A stretch of 64,000 nucleotides of DNA, from positions 1-64,000 of the forward strand of contig PNOH01000018.1 of NCBI GenBank assembly GCA_013824715.1, read 5' to 3'. Under the pieces are notes generated by a model, which made no database searches, was not told the DNA's origin, and saw nothing but the letters and a program-made list of their open reading frames with translations. This DNA is from Odoribacter sp. (lineage in GTDB: Bacteria; Bacteroidota; Bacteroidia; Bacteroidales; Prolixibacteraceae). The position numbers were made by a program, and so were the translations under genes. Within the stretch, counting starts at the first letter, position 1. Every line of letters begins with the position of its first letter. Below are positions 44,498 through 52,941 of the stretch, piece by piece.

Positions 44498-45416
44498 TCA
44501 GGTAAGACAAATCAACAAAGAAGATTTGCTACAATCAAAATTTGATATAGTAATAATGGCTTCTGGTTATGAGTCGCGAGCAAGTTATTTAGCTAGTATT
44601 TTAAATATTAATACAGATTGTAAAAAAATTGTATTATCGTTTCAAAATTATAAAGAGACTCAAGAAAGAACAAAAAATGATGAATTGTATTCAAAATTAA
44701 ATTACGAACCAGTCGAATGTAAAGAAAATGAGTCTAATTTGATAATTGATATATTAAATGAATTTATCATCAAATCCTCAATAGAAAAACTATCAATTTT
44801 AATAGACTACTCTTCAATGACAAGGGTATGGTATTCTGCTATTATTAATTTTCTTAATGAATATGAAACAAAGAAAACACTTAATGTTTATTACGTATAT
44901 TCATCTGCAAAATTCTATCCTCCTTCTTCAGATGAATCAAAAATATTAAATTTCAGCCCTATAGATGGATTTTGCAATTTGTCTATACCTTCAAATCCTA
45001 CAGCTTTGATTACAGCATTAGGATATGAAAAAAATAAAGCATATGGTCTTAGAGAATATTTTGATGCACAAGAAATGTATTTATTCCTTACTGTTGATAA
45101 TAAATTTACAACAATTGTACAAGAAAGAAATAATGACTTGATTTTGAGTATCCCAGAATCAAATTGCATACAATATAATTTGAATGATTTGCTTTATACG
45201 AAGTCAATCTTATACGATTTATGTCTAAAATTGAAAGATGATTATAGAATCATTATTGCACCATGCGGTCCTAAACCTTTTACATTACTAAGCTTCCTTG
45301 TTGCGTCTTCCTTAAAGATGATAGATATTTGGAGAATAAGTGGAATTGATCAACACTCTGAAAGAAAAGCTTCAGGAAATCTATTGTCATTAGAAGTAAC
45401 ATACAATGTGGAATAA
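44487..45416 (+). CDS. Uncharacterised GYESR-motif protein, last gene of the Dam operon
   Basis: Not a family I can name. The N-terminal half shows an alternating beta-alpha Rossmann-like pattern: FDIVIMASGYESRASYLASIL, KKIVLSFQNYKETQERT and LSILIDYSSMTRVWYSAIINFL, where DYSSMTR resembles the ligand-loop position of CARF-like folds. The C-terminal half repeats the theme (EMYLFLTVD, RIIIAPCGPKPFTLLSFLVASSLK) with IAPCGPKPF as another loop candidate. It could thus bind a nucleotide-like signal, but this is inference. Its start lies inside the ATPase gene (11-base overlap). No nuclease motif is visible. Confidence 0.6.
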   Translation: MVINQVRQINKEDLLQSKFDIVIMASGYESRASYLASILNINTDCKKIVLSFQNYKETQERTKNDELYSKLNYEPVECKENESNLIIDILNEFIIKSSIEKLSILIDYSSMTRVWYSAIINFLNEYETKKTLNVYYVYSSAKFYPPSSDESKILNFSPIDGFCNLSIPSNPTALITALGYEKNKAYGLREYFDAQEMYLFLTVDNKFTTIVQERNNDLILSIPESNCIQYNLNDLLYTKSILYDLCLKLKDDYRIIIAPCGPKPFTLLSFLVASSLKMIDIWRISGIDQHSERKASGNLLSLEVTYNVE

Positions 45417-45556
45417 TGTGATTGCGAGACTCCTTATGTTTCACATAACATATAGACTTTGTTGGTAAGCATACGTTAAACCCCGTCTTGTTTTCGTAGA
45501 AAATCAGCATCCCACTTTCAGAGTTTCTCTAAAATGTTCGGAGAACTTTGAGAGGC

Positions 45557-45706
45557 TTAGGAGATGGAACTGTTACAATTTTGGTTTTGCAGTTTGAAGT
45601 TGTGCGGAAGCAGTTCTGCCAGATCCTTGCTGTAATCGCTATCGTATTTATGGATGTTATTCAGGAAGTAAACAAGCCAATCTCGGAAGTTTACTGGATA
45701 ATCCGG
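45557..45706 (-). pseudogene. IS66-type transposase C-terminal remnant
   Basis: Read on the minus strand, 45557-45706 encodes PDYPVNFRDWLVYFLNNIHKYDSDYSKDLAELLPHNF and then a stop. This matches the RDWL...DLxELLPH end of IS66-family transposases in Bacteroidota. Nothing of the rest of the transposase remains. Confidence 0.55.
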
Positions 45707-45805
45707 ACTAAGCTGACCCCCATCGTGTCCAAAGATTCATAGTTTTTTTCGGGTTTTCGCACATGTTTTGTGTGACAGTCCGGCAGATGCTGACCCCTTT
45801 GAAGT
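45700..45805. mobile_element. Possible IS21-type end remnant
   Basis: On the minus strand GGGGGTCAGCTTAGTCCGGA and GGGGTCAGCATCTGCCGGA occur 78 bases apart as imperfect direct repeats, the kind of multiple terminal repeat found at IS21-family ends. No istA or istB is present. The rest of 45417-46208 is AT-rich, with an ACTGTT/AACAGT dyad near 45987-46020 and no supported gene. Confidence 0.35.
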
Positions 45806-46208
45806 TGCAAAAAGGCAGAATGATTCGAGAAGGAATCATTTAGTGATAATTAATATTGAGAGACAAAAAAATCGAGTCTCACTTGCTGGTACAACTTGTA
45901 AATGTCATGGTGGTTAGAGTTTAATAGATTCCGTTTACACTACTATCATATTCTTATATATTTAAGGTTTATAAATTATTATTAACTGTTCAAAGAGATC
46001 GAAGGATCCCTTTAAACAGTCAAAAATTATACAAACACTATTTCAAAGAACTACATTAATTATTATAATGATAGCACGGTTTGGAATTGCTGTGAAGTAC
46101 ATGCAAGAAAGTATTTGTGTATAAATCAAGAATCCTTATTGTTAGGAGATATGGTCAAATTCACGTTTTAGATTACCGAATCTATGACTATTATTATTGA
46201 AATTCAAT

Positions 46209-49064
46209 CTAATATTTTTCTTCAGCGGATACATAATTCACTTTCACCCGATACCCTCTAATCCTTTTTTCTTCTTTTTTTTCATTTTCAATCAAAAAAT
46301 CTAAAAATTCAGTCATTTGATTCGGAGTAAAAAAATGAATTCCATCTTGATCTTTAATTTCATCCATAGCCTTTTCCATTATCTTACTCAAATGATTCTC
46401 ATCTTTTGAAATAATACAGACCAAAGAATAACCAACATTTAGACATTTATTGATATTTTTCACTTCATATTCAACGGAGTTAGACACGGCTATTTCACAG
46501 GCGATTTTAACTGAATCCTTAATCAAAGCAACATCAATTCGGCCATTCGCAACAACTTCTTCAATACTTGCTTTAAATCCTCTTTGTTCCGCTATTTTCT
46601 TAATGAAGGTCTGTAAATATCTATGCTCCCGGACTTCTTCCTTCTCTTTAACGTTTTCCAGATATTCCTTGCCTTTCTCCTGTATATCGGATTTTTCAAC
46701 TTCAACTTTCGGTTCTGATATCTCTTCTTTCTTAACCGGCTTCTGTTCTTTAATATCCGACAAAAGGGTGTCTAGGTTCTCTTCAATTTCCGAAATCCTT
46801 TTTGAGTATTTCTCCCTCGAATTTGAAACGATAGTATTTCTATTCTCATTCTCTGCTATCTGTTTAAGTGGAAAGGTTCTCAATGAAAAATCATCTGTAT
46901 TTTTCCCAACTCTCGCTATGGCTTCACCGATATTCAAATTCTGTAAATCATTACTATCAAAAGACGAAAATCCGGACTCTAATTTCTTAGCATCAAAATC
47001 ACCTAATCTAAAACAGATACGAATATTTGCATTGGAAAGAACCGAATTTCCAATATCAGTATCTTTAATTTGATTCAATTCCTGATGAGCTAAAACTAAC
47101 CCAGTTCCATATTTTCTGGCACCTGACAATATGGCATTAATTGAAGGAGTGATAAAGTTCTGAAATTCATCAAGGTAGATATAGAAGGGGTGACGTTCAT
47201 CTTTAGTTAATGATTGTCTGGCTTGGGCAACTTGGTATATTTTGGATAAAATTAAAGTTCCTAATAAATAGCTATTCTCTTGGCCAATTAATCCTTGAGA
47301 TAACTTCACCAGTAATATCTTTCTCTCATTTATAACCTCATTAAAATCCAGTCCTTCTTTTTGAGATAGGATATTCCGGATTGTCTTTGGCCTTAGAAAT
47401 GTATCCAATCTGGTCAATAGTGGACTAATGCTAACTTTTTTCAATAAGACAAATTCATTATTCCAGTAATAATGAATACTTCTATCATTCACAGTCTTTA
47501 AAAATTCCTTGCGGTATAGACTTTCAAGCAAGAACCGTTTCAATTCAATTAAAGTACCGCCTTTACTTGAATTTAGAAAGGTATTAATGGCATTTGACAG
47601 AACGGAGGTCATTTGGTCACCCCAAGAGGTAGAATGCCTTCTAAAGGCTTCAACTAAATCAGATGATAAGACAATCTTTTCAACTTCTGTATCAGCCCTA
47701 AGAAGATTAAACCCAAATGAATATTCATTGTCGGATGGGTCAATTAGAATTACATCATTTAATCTGTCTTCCGGGATATGTGGGATTATTTCTTCAATGG
47801 TGTCTCCGTGCGGGTCAAAGATTACACAGCCATTGCCTTTTTTAACATCTTCCAGAAACAGATTTGAAATTAAAGTAGATTTTCCCGTACCGGTTGCCCC
47901 AATAATATGAGTATGTCTTAACCTTTGAGCATTGTTCAAGGTGACTTTCTTTTCAACTCCCAGATGTCTATTTATTCCAATCAAGTAATCATTATTAACC
48001 AAAGTATCAGGGACAGCCTTTGTTTTAGAATCAGTACTAATTAATTTAGGCGAATTCGGGAAATGAATAAACGAAAACATCTCTTCACTATTCATTATCA
48101 TACCAAATCTGTTCGTCCCCCTAACCTTTAAGTTATCCAAATGTGATTTGTATTCATATCCAGAATTACTCAGAGGAATTAAGGAATTAAACTCCGACCT
48201 TGAAGCAGTCTTAATATTTAGGATTAATTCATTGGCCAGTCTTTCGGCATCCTTTGAGTTATACGATTGAACAGCCAGCCGAAAGACAACAGCAAATAAA
48301 GGAGATGAAACTTTCTCTTTGGCACAGAGAGCCATTTCCGGGGAATCAGGGAAGAAACTATCTTTCCCAATACCTACCGAATTTAAAATGCTATTCGCCC
48401 ATGTATTCTTTACCCCTTTAAATATCATCTGGAGCATAACCGTGTCATTGACTTCCAAATTATCCAAAACCGCCATAATACTTGTTAATCCATCAATAGA
48501 AGAATTAATCGGTCGCATAAATTCCTCATTGTAGCCAAAATCAACAATTAAGATTTTGCTATCTGTATCAAATGGAAGACGTTTTAGATTTGTTTCTGTA
48601 ATTATGGAGTTAGAGAAATAGGCATTAAGTAGATGGAGTATTCTTCTGTGGTCTTCAATACTACTGACAATCTGTATTTCAATGGAATGATGCTTTCCAA
48701 TTATTTCAAAAGAAATCTGAGCGTCACTCTCTGAGAGCATATTTAAAAACTCAATAGAAAGAGAATCATCAAAATCAGGAATTCTGGCAAAAGAAATATT
48801 TAGCTGTTTAAGGAATGGACTGTATTCAAATATCTTAGGTGGCTTTTCTTCTTCAACCTCTTCTTTTATAACCGGCTCCTTGCTTGAAAACAATCTTTCA
48901 AACAAAGTCGGAACTTTACCATCATCAACATATTCAGTATTGCTATATGTATGGTAGAACTCCCGATATGTTGGCTCTAAACTGATAGGATAGGAGAATA
49001 ATAAATAGCCTCTGCCTTTTACTTCCCAATCATAGAAATTTAGAACTGCCTTTTCAGAATTCAT
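46209..49064 (-). CDS. VirD4/TraG-like coupling ATPase fused to a PD-(D/E)XK-like domain
   Basis: Large ATPase for DNA pumping. Residues 1-370 are a non-conserved domain. The ATPase core has Walker A HIIGATGTGKSTLISNLFLEDVKKGNGCVIFDPHGDTIEE near 395, Walker B-like FYIYLDEFQNFITPS near 640 and LVLAHQELNQI, in the style of TraD/TraG coupling proteins and the VirD4-like proteins common in Patescibacteria. After a charged coiled region (about 740-810), residues about 815-930 contain GRIDVALIKDSVKIACEIAVSNSVEYEVKN, the D...ExA spacing of a PD-(D/E)XK nuclease, with AEQRGFKASIEE before it. Its ATG overlaps the upstream gene's stop (TAATG). Confidence 0.78.
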   Translation of the reverse strand: MNSEKAVLNFYDWEVKGRGYLLFSYPISLEPTYREFYHTYSNTEYVDDGKVPTLFERLFSSKEPVIKEEVEEEKPPKIFEYSPFLKQLNISFARIPDFDDSLSIEFLNMLSESDAQISFEIIGKHHSIEIQIVSSIEDHRRILHLLNAYFSNSIITETNLKRLPFDTDSKILIVDFGYNEEFMRPINSSIDGLTSIMAVLDNLEVNDTVMLQMIFKGVKNTWANSILNSVGIGKDSFFPDSPEMALCAKEKVSSPLFAVVFRLAVQSYNSKDAERLANELILNIKTASRSEFNSLIPLSNSGYEYKSHLDNLKVRGTNRFGMIMNSEEMFSFIHFPNSPKLISTDSKTKAVPDTLVNNDYLIGINRHLGVEKKVTLNNAQRLRHTHIIGATGTGKSTLISNLFLEDVKKGNGCVIFDPHGDTIEEIIPHIPEDRLNDVILIDPSDNEYSFGFNLLRADTEVEKIVLSSDLVEAFRRHSTSWGDQMTSVLSNAINTFLNSSKGGTLIELKRFLLESLYRKEFLKTVNDRSIHYYWNNEFVLLKKVSISPLLTRLDTFLRPKTIRNILSQKEGLDFNEVINERKILLVKLSQGLIGQENSYLLGTLILSKIYQVAQARQSLTKDERHPFYIYLDEFQNFITPSINAILSGARKYGTGLVLAHQELNQIKDTDIGNSVLSNANIRICFRLGDFDAKKLESGFSSFDSNDLQNLNIGEAIARVGKNTDDFSLRTFPLKQIAENENRNTIVSNSREKYSKRISEIEENLDTLLSDIKEQKPVKKEEISEPKVEVEKSDIQEKGKEYLENVKEKEEVREHRYLQTFIKKIAEQRGFKASIEEVVANGRIDVALIKDSVKIACEIAVSNSVEYEVKNINKCLNVGYSLVCIISKDENHLSKIMEKAMDEIKDQDGIHFFTPNQMTEFLDFLIENEKKEEKRIRGYRVKVNYVSAEEKY

Positions 49065-49612
49065 TATCGATGGAATATGTCATTCAAGATTGGCTTTCTT
49101 TCTGCTTCAGTTAACCTTATCCCAGTACTCTTTGTTATCTCATCAATGACAGCCAAAACAGAATGATGGGCGTAGGTCATAAACATAGAGGCAGTATCAA
49201 TTTTGTAATATGTCTTTCGAAAAAATACTCTCCTTATCCACTCACCAATAAAAGGGATTTTGGTCAAAAATTCTTCTTCTGGTGATGTTTCAAATATCAG
49301 CCACCAAGAGACAAAACATCCATCCCCAAAAGGAGCGAAGCATAAATCGTAATAATACTCTTTCCATCTAACTCTCAAATACAACCTTTCGGAAGAGAAT
49401 ACACTACCTATTTTCAAAGAAACTTCTTCAAAAGATATTTCTTTTATCTCATGGCTTTGCATTTCTTCCTTAACAAGCTTGTAGAATTCCTTTGTTGAGA
49501 ATTTAAAACCGGATAACAACTGAGCCCAGTTGGAATGATAATCTTCTTTGGGTTTTCTTAGAATACTAATGATAACTAGGAGAACTAGGATAAAAAGTAA
49601 TGCTGGTATCAT
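49064..49612 (-). CDS. Membrane-anchored hypothetical protein, coupled to the ATPase gene
   Basis: One N-terminal membrane helix (IPALLFILVLLVIISIL) leaves a cytoplasmic domain of about 155 residues with SFEEVSLKIGSVFSSERLYLRVRWKEYYYDLCFAPFGDGCFVSWW. No family is recognised. It is the promoter-proximal gene of a two-gene unit with the coupling ATPase, joined by a one-base TAATG overlap, so it may tether that ATPase at the membrane or form part of a transfer channel. Confidence 0.65.
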   Translation of the reverse strand: MIPALLFILVLLVIISILRKPKEDYHSNWAQLLSGFKFSTKEFYKLVKEEMQSHEIKEISFEEVSLKIGSVFSSERLYLRVRWKEYYYDLCFAPFGDGCFVSWWLIFETSPEEEFLTKIPFIGEWIRRVFFRKTYYKIDTASMFMTYAHHSVLAVIDEITKSTGIRLTEAERKPILNDIFHR

Positions 49613-49749
49613 ATAAATTTGAATTAGAAGTAATCGTGAAAAGATACAAAGAATATTTCAAATTTTTAACTCAAACATCAGATAAAGAATGTTTAAAATA
49701 GATAAAACAAATTACTATTTTGTATCTTAGGACATTTAAAACAAAGATT

Positions 49750-50076
49750 ATGACTAGAAATTACAATTCAGACAGAAATGGTAGTTCCTTTTCTGACCAA
49801 ACAAAATTGGCTGTATGGAATAAGGCCCAAACAGTCTATGGAAATGACCCGAATATAAAAAGAAAAGACCATTGTGGAGCTTGGATTGATTGGAATCAAT
49901 ATGGTGTTACAAATGAAAATGGTTCTGGGTGGGAGATTGACCACATAAAACCTGTTGCCAAAGGTGGTGGCGATGAACTTTCAAATCTTCAACCTTTACA
50001 ATGGCAGAATAATAGAAAAAAGGGAGATGATTATCCAGCATCAAATTACTGTATTGTTTCTGCATCTATTAGATAA
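49750..50076 (+). CDS. HNH endonuclease
   Basis: Small HNH nuclease of 108 aa from the internal Met (MTRNYNSDRNGSSF), chosen because the ten upstream codons are not conserved. The catalytic core is GWEIDHIKPVAKGGGDELSNLQPLQWQNNRKKGD, giving DH, N and the final N-N-x-K-K of the HNH fold, preceded by DHCGAWI. It is a metal-dependent DNA-cutting domain by family. The AT-rich spacer separates it divergently from the ATPase unit, and a convergent nuclease gene follows 23 bases on. It may act in restriction or element mobility. Confidence 0.8.
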   Translation: MTRNYNSDRNGSSFSDQTKLAVWNKAQTVYGNDPNIKRKDHCGAWIDWNQYGVTNENGSGWEIDHIKPVAKGGGDELSNLQPLQWQNNRKKGDDYPASNYCIVSASIR

Positions 50077-50099
50077 CAGATTTGCCTATATTAGAAGGT

Positions 50100-50831
50100 C
50101 TAAAAACTAACATTTTTACTCCCTTCAAGCTGATTCTCTATTTGATCATCTAATTCCGGGAAGAAATCTATCCCCGTTAGATTTTCTATGCTATCAACAC
50201 TGACAACAAATGATTCCAAGGGAGATGAACTTTTTGCATTAGGTAATATCAACCCTATCATCTTATCATTCCCATCAAACAGCACTTTGTAATAATGTCC
50301 CGGTACAGTTACTTTATTCTCTCCAATAGCTCCAATATTATCCTTGAATATCGGTCCAGTTACAACATATAGTTTTGAGTATTTCAAAGCCCATTCCCTG
50401 ACCTGAGCTTCCAGAGTACTCCAAATTCCTCTATTAAATTCAGCAACTTGTGGAGACATATTTGACAAGAAAAAAGATTCAGACATTGAAGTCTTATTCA
50501 ATTTCATATCCGCTGCCGGGCAAAGGTGTCCTCTGTCATATCCCGACCCTTTATAATCCCCCAAAGAAGCAGAACCAGTACTTACCAATGGATCAGCCCT
50601 GAAGTCATCAGTTCTTGATTGATTGCCATTGATAAGTTCAGGAGTAAGCACATAATACACCCAATACGCTTGCTCGTTATCTTCAGAATAAGCCAAGGTG
50701 TAATAAGTATGCTTTACTATTTCACCTAGTGATTTTGGTTCAAATCCGATTTTTTCATCTGGTTGAATACCATCCGCACTCTTGCAGGACATTGAAAGAA
50801 TAAATACAAACAGCAGAAGCATCTTTCTCAT
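50100..50831 (-). CDS. Secreted DNA/RNA non-specific endonuclease (NucA/EndoG type)
   Basis: Beta-beta-alpha-metal nuclease. MRKMLLLFVFILSMSCKSADG is a lipoprotein signal with a cysteine after MS, so the enzyme is probably anchored outside the cytoplasm. The catalytic motif is GSGYDRGHLCPAADMKLN (DRGH), followed by ESFFLSNMSPQVAEFNRGIW with the metal-binding Asn, and KVTVPGHYYKVLFD. Length 243 aa is typical. Such nucleases degrade external DNA and RNA for nutrition or in competition. It is convergent with the HNH gene and divergent from the 51017 gene. Confidence 0.88.
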   Translation of the reverse strand: MRKMLLLFVFILSMSCKSADGIQPDEKIGFEPKSLGEIVKHTYYTLAYSEDNEQAYWVYYVLTPELINGNQSRTDDFRADPLVSTGSASLGDYKGSGYDRGHLCPAADMKLNKTSMSESFFLSNMSPQVAEFNRGIWSTLEAQVREWALKYSKLYVVTGPIFKDNIGAIGENKVTVPGHYYKVLFDGNDKMIGLILPNAKSSSPLESFVVSVDSIENLTGIDFFPELDDQIENQLEGSKNVSF

Positions 50832-50928
50832 GGCAGTAATTTTATTTTATCAAAGGTATTGACTTTTATAATTAAGATCGTTAACTTTCACTAACTTTTA
50901 TTCTGACATAGAAAAAGTTAGATTTCAT

Positions 50929-50936
50929 ACTTTTGT
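50929..50936 (+). promoter_or_regulatory. -7 element before a short leader with terminator
   Basis: TACTTTTG fits TAnnTTTG. A transcript begun about 7 bases on would meet the hairpin at 50955 after only about 15 bases, ahead of the 51017 gene. Confidence 0.4.
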
Positions 50937-50954
50937 TACTGAGGTGGAAAGTGA

Positions 50955-50981
50955 AACCCCAGTTAAGGCTGGGGTTTTTAT
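50955..50981 (+). terminator. Intrinsic terminator/attenuator in the leader of the 51017 gene
   Basis: AACCCCAG and CTGGGGTT form an 8-bp stem around TTAAGG and are followed by TTTATTT. It lies between a promoter-like element and the start codon, so read-through must be controlled or a very short RNA is made. Confidence 0.65.
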
Positions 50982-51016
50982 TTGCAGATTATTTAAACCA
51001 AAATAAACTAACTGAC

Positions 51017-51412
51017 ATGAAAAGAAAAATTGTATTACTAACATTGTTCCTAACATTTTTTGTCGTTAATGTTTTTTCTCAAACCGTTTATATTACTAAA
51101 ACAGGAGCTAAGTATCACAGTGAAGGATGTAGATATTTAAGTAAAAGTAAAATATCTATTGATTTGACTGATGCTATTGCCAAAGGTTATGGAGCATGTA
51201 GTGTATGTAAACCTCCAACGAAAGTATCAAGTTCAGCTACCCTAAATACTAAATCAACAAAAACAGAAGTTGAAAACCCTACCAATCAATCCACAAATAC
51301 AACTTCTCAGTCTGTTTCTGTGCAATGTTCTGCAACAACAAAAGCTGGGACACGATGTAAAAGAATGACAAAAAGCTCAAATGGTAAGTGTTGGCAACAT
51401 GGAGGGAATTGA
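51017..51412 (+). CDS. Exported cysteine-rich protein with two zinc-ribbon-like ends
   Basis: Signal peptide MKRKIVLLTLFLTFFVVNVFSQ supports the start at 51017 rather than 50933. The mature part begins VYITKTGAKYHSEGCRYLSKSKISIDLTDAIAKGYGACSVCKPP, a small domain with spaced Cys and His residues, then a Ser/Thr-rich linker of about 40 residues, and a second domain QCSATTKAGTRCKRMTKSSNGKCWQHGGN with C-x8-C-x10-C-x2-H. Both halves are known as short conserved domains in Bacteroidota. They may bind metal, but no function is established. A terminator hairpin lies in its leader. Confidence 0.7.
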   Translation: MKRKIVLLTLFLTFFVVNVFSQTVYITKTGAKYHSEGCRYLSKSKISIDLTDAIAKGYGACSVCKPPTKVSSSATLNTKSTKTEVENPTNQSTNTTSQSVSVQCSATTKAGTRCKRMTKSSNGKCWQHGGN

Positions 51413-51492
51413 TATTACCAATTTGTACTAAAAAATTAACCGCACTAAAGGAATCCCTAAGGTACGGTTAACTATTTAAAATCCACCCATCA

Positions 51493-52077
51493 TTATCTCT
51501 CACCATGCAAAATAATATTAAGTAATTCAATGCTTGTCTGACCTTGATTTGCCTCTAATTGCCAGCCGTTATTAAACTTTTTAAAAACAAATTGACCATT
51601 TTTAGGATTATCAATATTGCTATCCAAAGCCCTACTAATAGGTGAAATATTGATCGCTTTTAAAGTAAACCTTACTGTTGCCGTTTCTTGCTCATTATTA
51701 ATAGCAATACCCGTAATTTGATCAAAAGCTAAATCAAAAGCTTGAAACTTTAAGGTACTCTTGCCATACATGGCATCTTTACCTTGTCCGATAACGTATG
51801 GTTTACCCTTGTCGGTTACATTAAGAGTATAACCATAAATCCAATTACCTGTCTTATAAACAAATCCTTCTCTTTCTAATTTTTGACATTTGCTACCTGC
51901 ACCAAGAGGGTCCATGCTGTTGGCGTTGATTTCTTCAAAATATCTTTGAGGAAGAGATAGCGTTTTAATGACAATATCTTTGGCTTCCTCATTTGATAAT
52001 TTTGTATTCTGACAACTTGTAAAAAGTGCAGATGCAAAAATTAGATAAATCGTTAGAATGCTGACTATCTTTTTCAT
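51493..52077 (-). CDS. Hypothetical lipoprotein
   Basis: MKKIVSILTIYLIFASALFTSCQN carries a lipobox cysteine after FTS. The mature part of about 170 residues is beta-rich (FVYKTGNWIYGYTLNVTDKGKPYVIG, QETATVRFTLKAINISPI) without recognisable catalytic residues. It lies 12 bases downstream of the HpaA-like lipoprotein and appears to be the last gene of a three-gene operon with the barrel protein, so a joint envelope role is likely. No family is recognised. Confidence 0.6.
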   Translation of the reverse strand: MKKIVSILTIYLIFASALFTSCQNTKLSNEEAKDIVIKTLSLPQRYFEEINANSMDPLGAGSKCQKLEREGFVYKTGNWIYGYTLNVTDKGKPYVIGQGKDAMYGKSTLKFQAFDLAFDQITGIAINNEQETATVRFTLKAINISPISRALDSNIDNPKNGQFVFKKFNNGWQLEANQGQTSIELLNIILHGER

Positions 52078-52089
52078 ATTCCGTTCCTC

Positions 52090-52860
52090 CTAATTTCCTT
52101 TACTATCAGCTTCTTTGGCTTGCTTGGTTACAATCTTCATTTCCTCTGGGTCAATTTGTTTAGAGACCATATCTAAGGAATAGTTATAGAACTTCTGCAA
52201 TTCTTTTGATACCGTGTTGTAAACCTGATTATCCTCTCTTAATTGACTCGCCATATCTGGACTTGAAAAATAAGTTTTGGTTCCGACATAAGGGAAAGTT
52301 GTTTCTTTTAAAGCGATACTCTTTTTCCAGATTTTTTCACCGTATTGTGGAGATAAAGCCGTTAAAATTAGATTACCACCAAATGTAATAGCCCCTTTGG
52401 TCGAGTAAGTATATAACGTTGGTTCTGAAAATAACAATGAAGCAACTATTGATGTATTGTTATGTGCTGATAATTCCACACTATATTGCGGTCGTAAATC
52501 AATCTGAACTTCTAAAATAAAACTGGAATTTACTTTATCATTGAAAACCATTTCATCTCTTGAATTAAACGGTCCTCTGATGGTAAATCCTTTAGCCGTT
52601 AATAACTCTTCAAAGTCATTCCCCATACTAGAGGCCATTTCAGGAAAAGGAGAAACCAAGTATTCAGGGTTTGCACTAATAAAGACAGGTCTAACTAAAA
52701 CGATTGACATTTTTGATGAACCAATTCCCGCCTGTGACTGTGGTGTATAATCAAACTTGGCTTGTTCTCTTGGCACTTCAGCCGTCATTTTTTTTGTTGA
52801 ACTACAACTATTCAAAAACAACAAGGCAAACAGGATTAATAGATTAATAATTTTTTTCAT
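52090..52860 (-). CDS. HpaA-like lipoprotein
   Basis: MKKIINLLILFALLFLNSCSS is a lipoprotein signal ending in NSCSS. The body contains KMSIVLVRPVFISANPEY, FEELLTAKGFTIRGPFNSRDEMVFNDK, SFILEVQIDLRPQ and a C-terminal LQKFYNYSLDMVSKQIDPEEM, an order and spacing similar to the Helicobacter HpaA (neuraminyllactose-binding hemagglutinin) family. I am moderately sure of that link. HpaA homologues are surface lipoproteins; sialic-acid binding should not be assumed. It sits between a barrel protein gene and another lipoprotein gene, likely an operon. Confidence 0.55.
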   Translation of the reverse strand: MKKIINLLILFALLFLNSCSSTKKMTAEVPREQAKFDYTPQSQAGIGSSKMSIVLVRPVFISANPEYLVSPFPEMASSMGNDFEELLTAKGFTIRGPFNSRDEMVFNDKVNSSFILEVQIDLRPQYSVELSAHNNTSIVASLLFSEPTLYTYSTKGAITFGGNLILTALSPQYGEKIWKKSIALKETTFPYVGTKTYFSSPDMASQLREDNQVYNTVSKELQKFYNYSLDMVSKQIDPEEMKIVTKQAKEADSKGN

Positions 52861-52941
52861 AACAAGAATATTAAAATTTCCTACTCATAAGGCTTTTCAG
52901 TTCCGCCCCGCTTTTAATGGTTTCCGGCCTCCATATAGTAA

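Noticed and set aside
45548-45742. 64-aa plus-strand ORF MRGLGDGTV...
   Set aside because: It is the reverse of the IS66 transposase remnant, which reads as a meaningful peptide on the minus strand.
46450-47073. 207-aa plus-strand ORF opposite the coupling ATPase
   Set aside because: Low-complexity Ser/Phe-rich antisense of the charged coiled region; typical shadow ORF.
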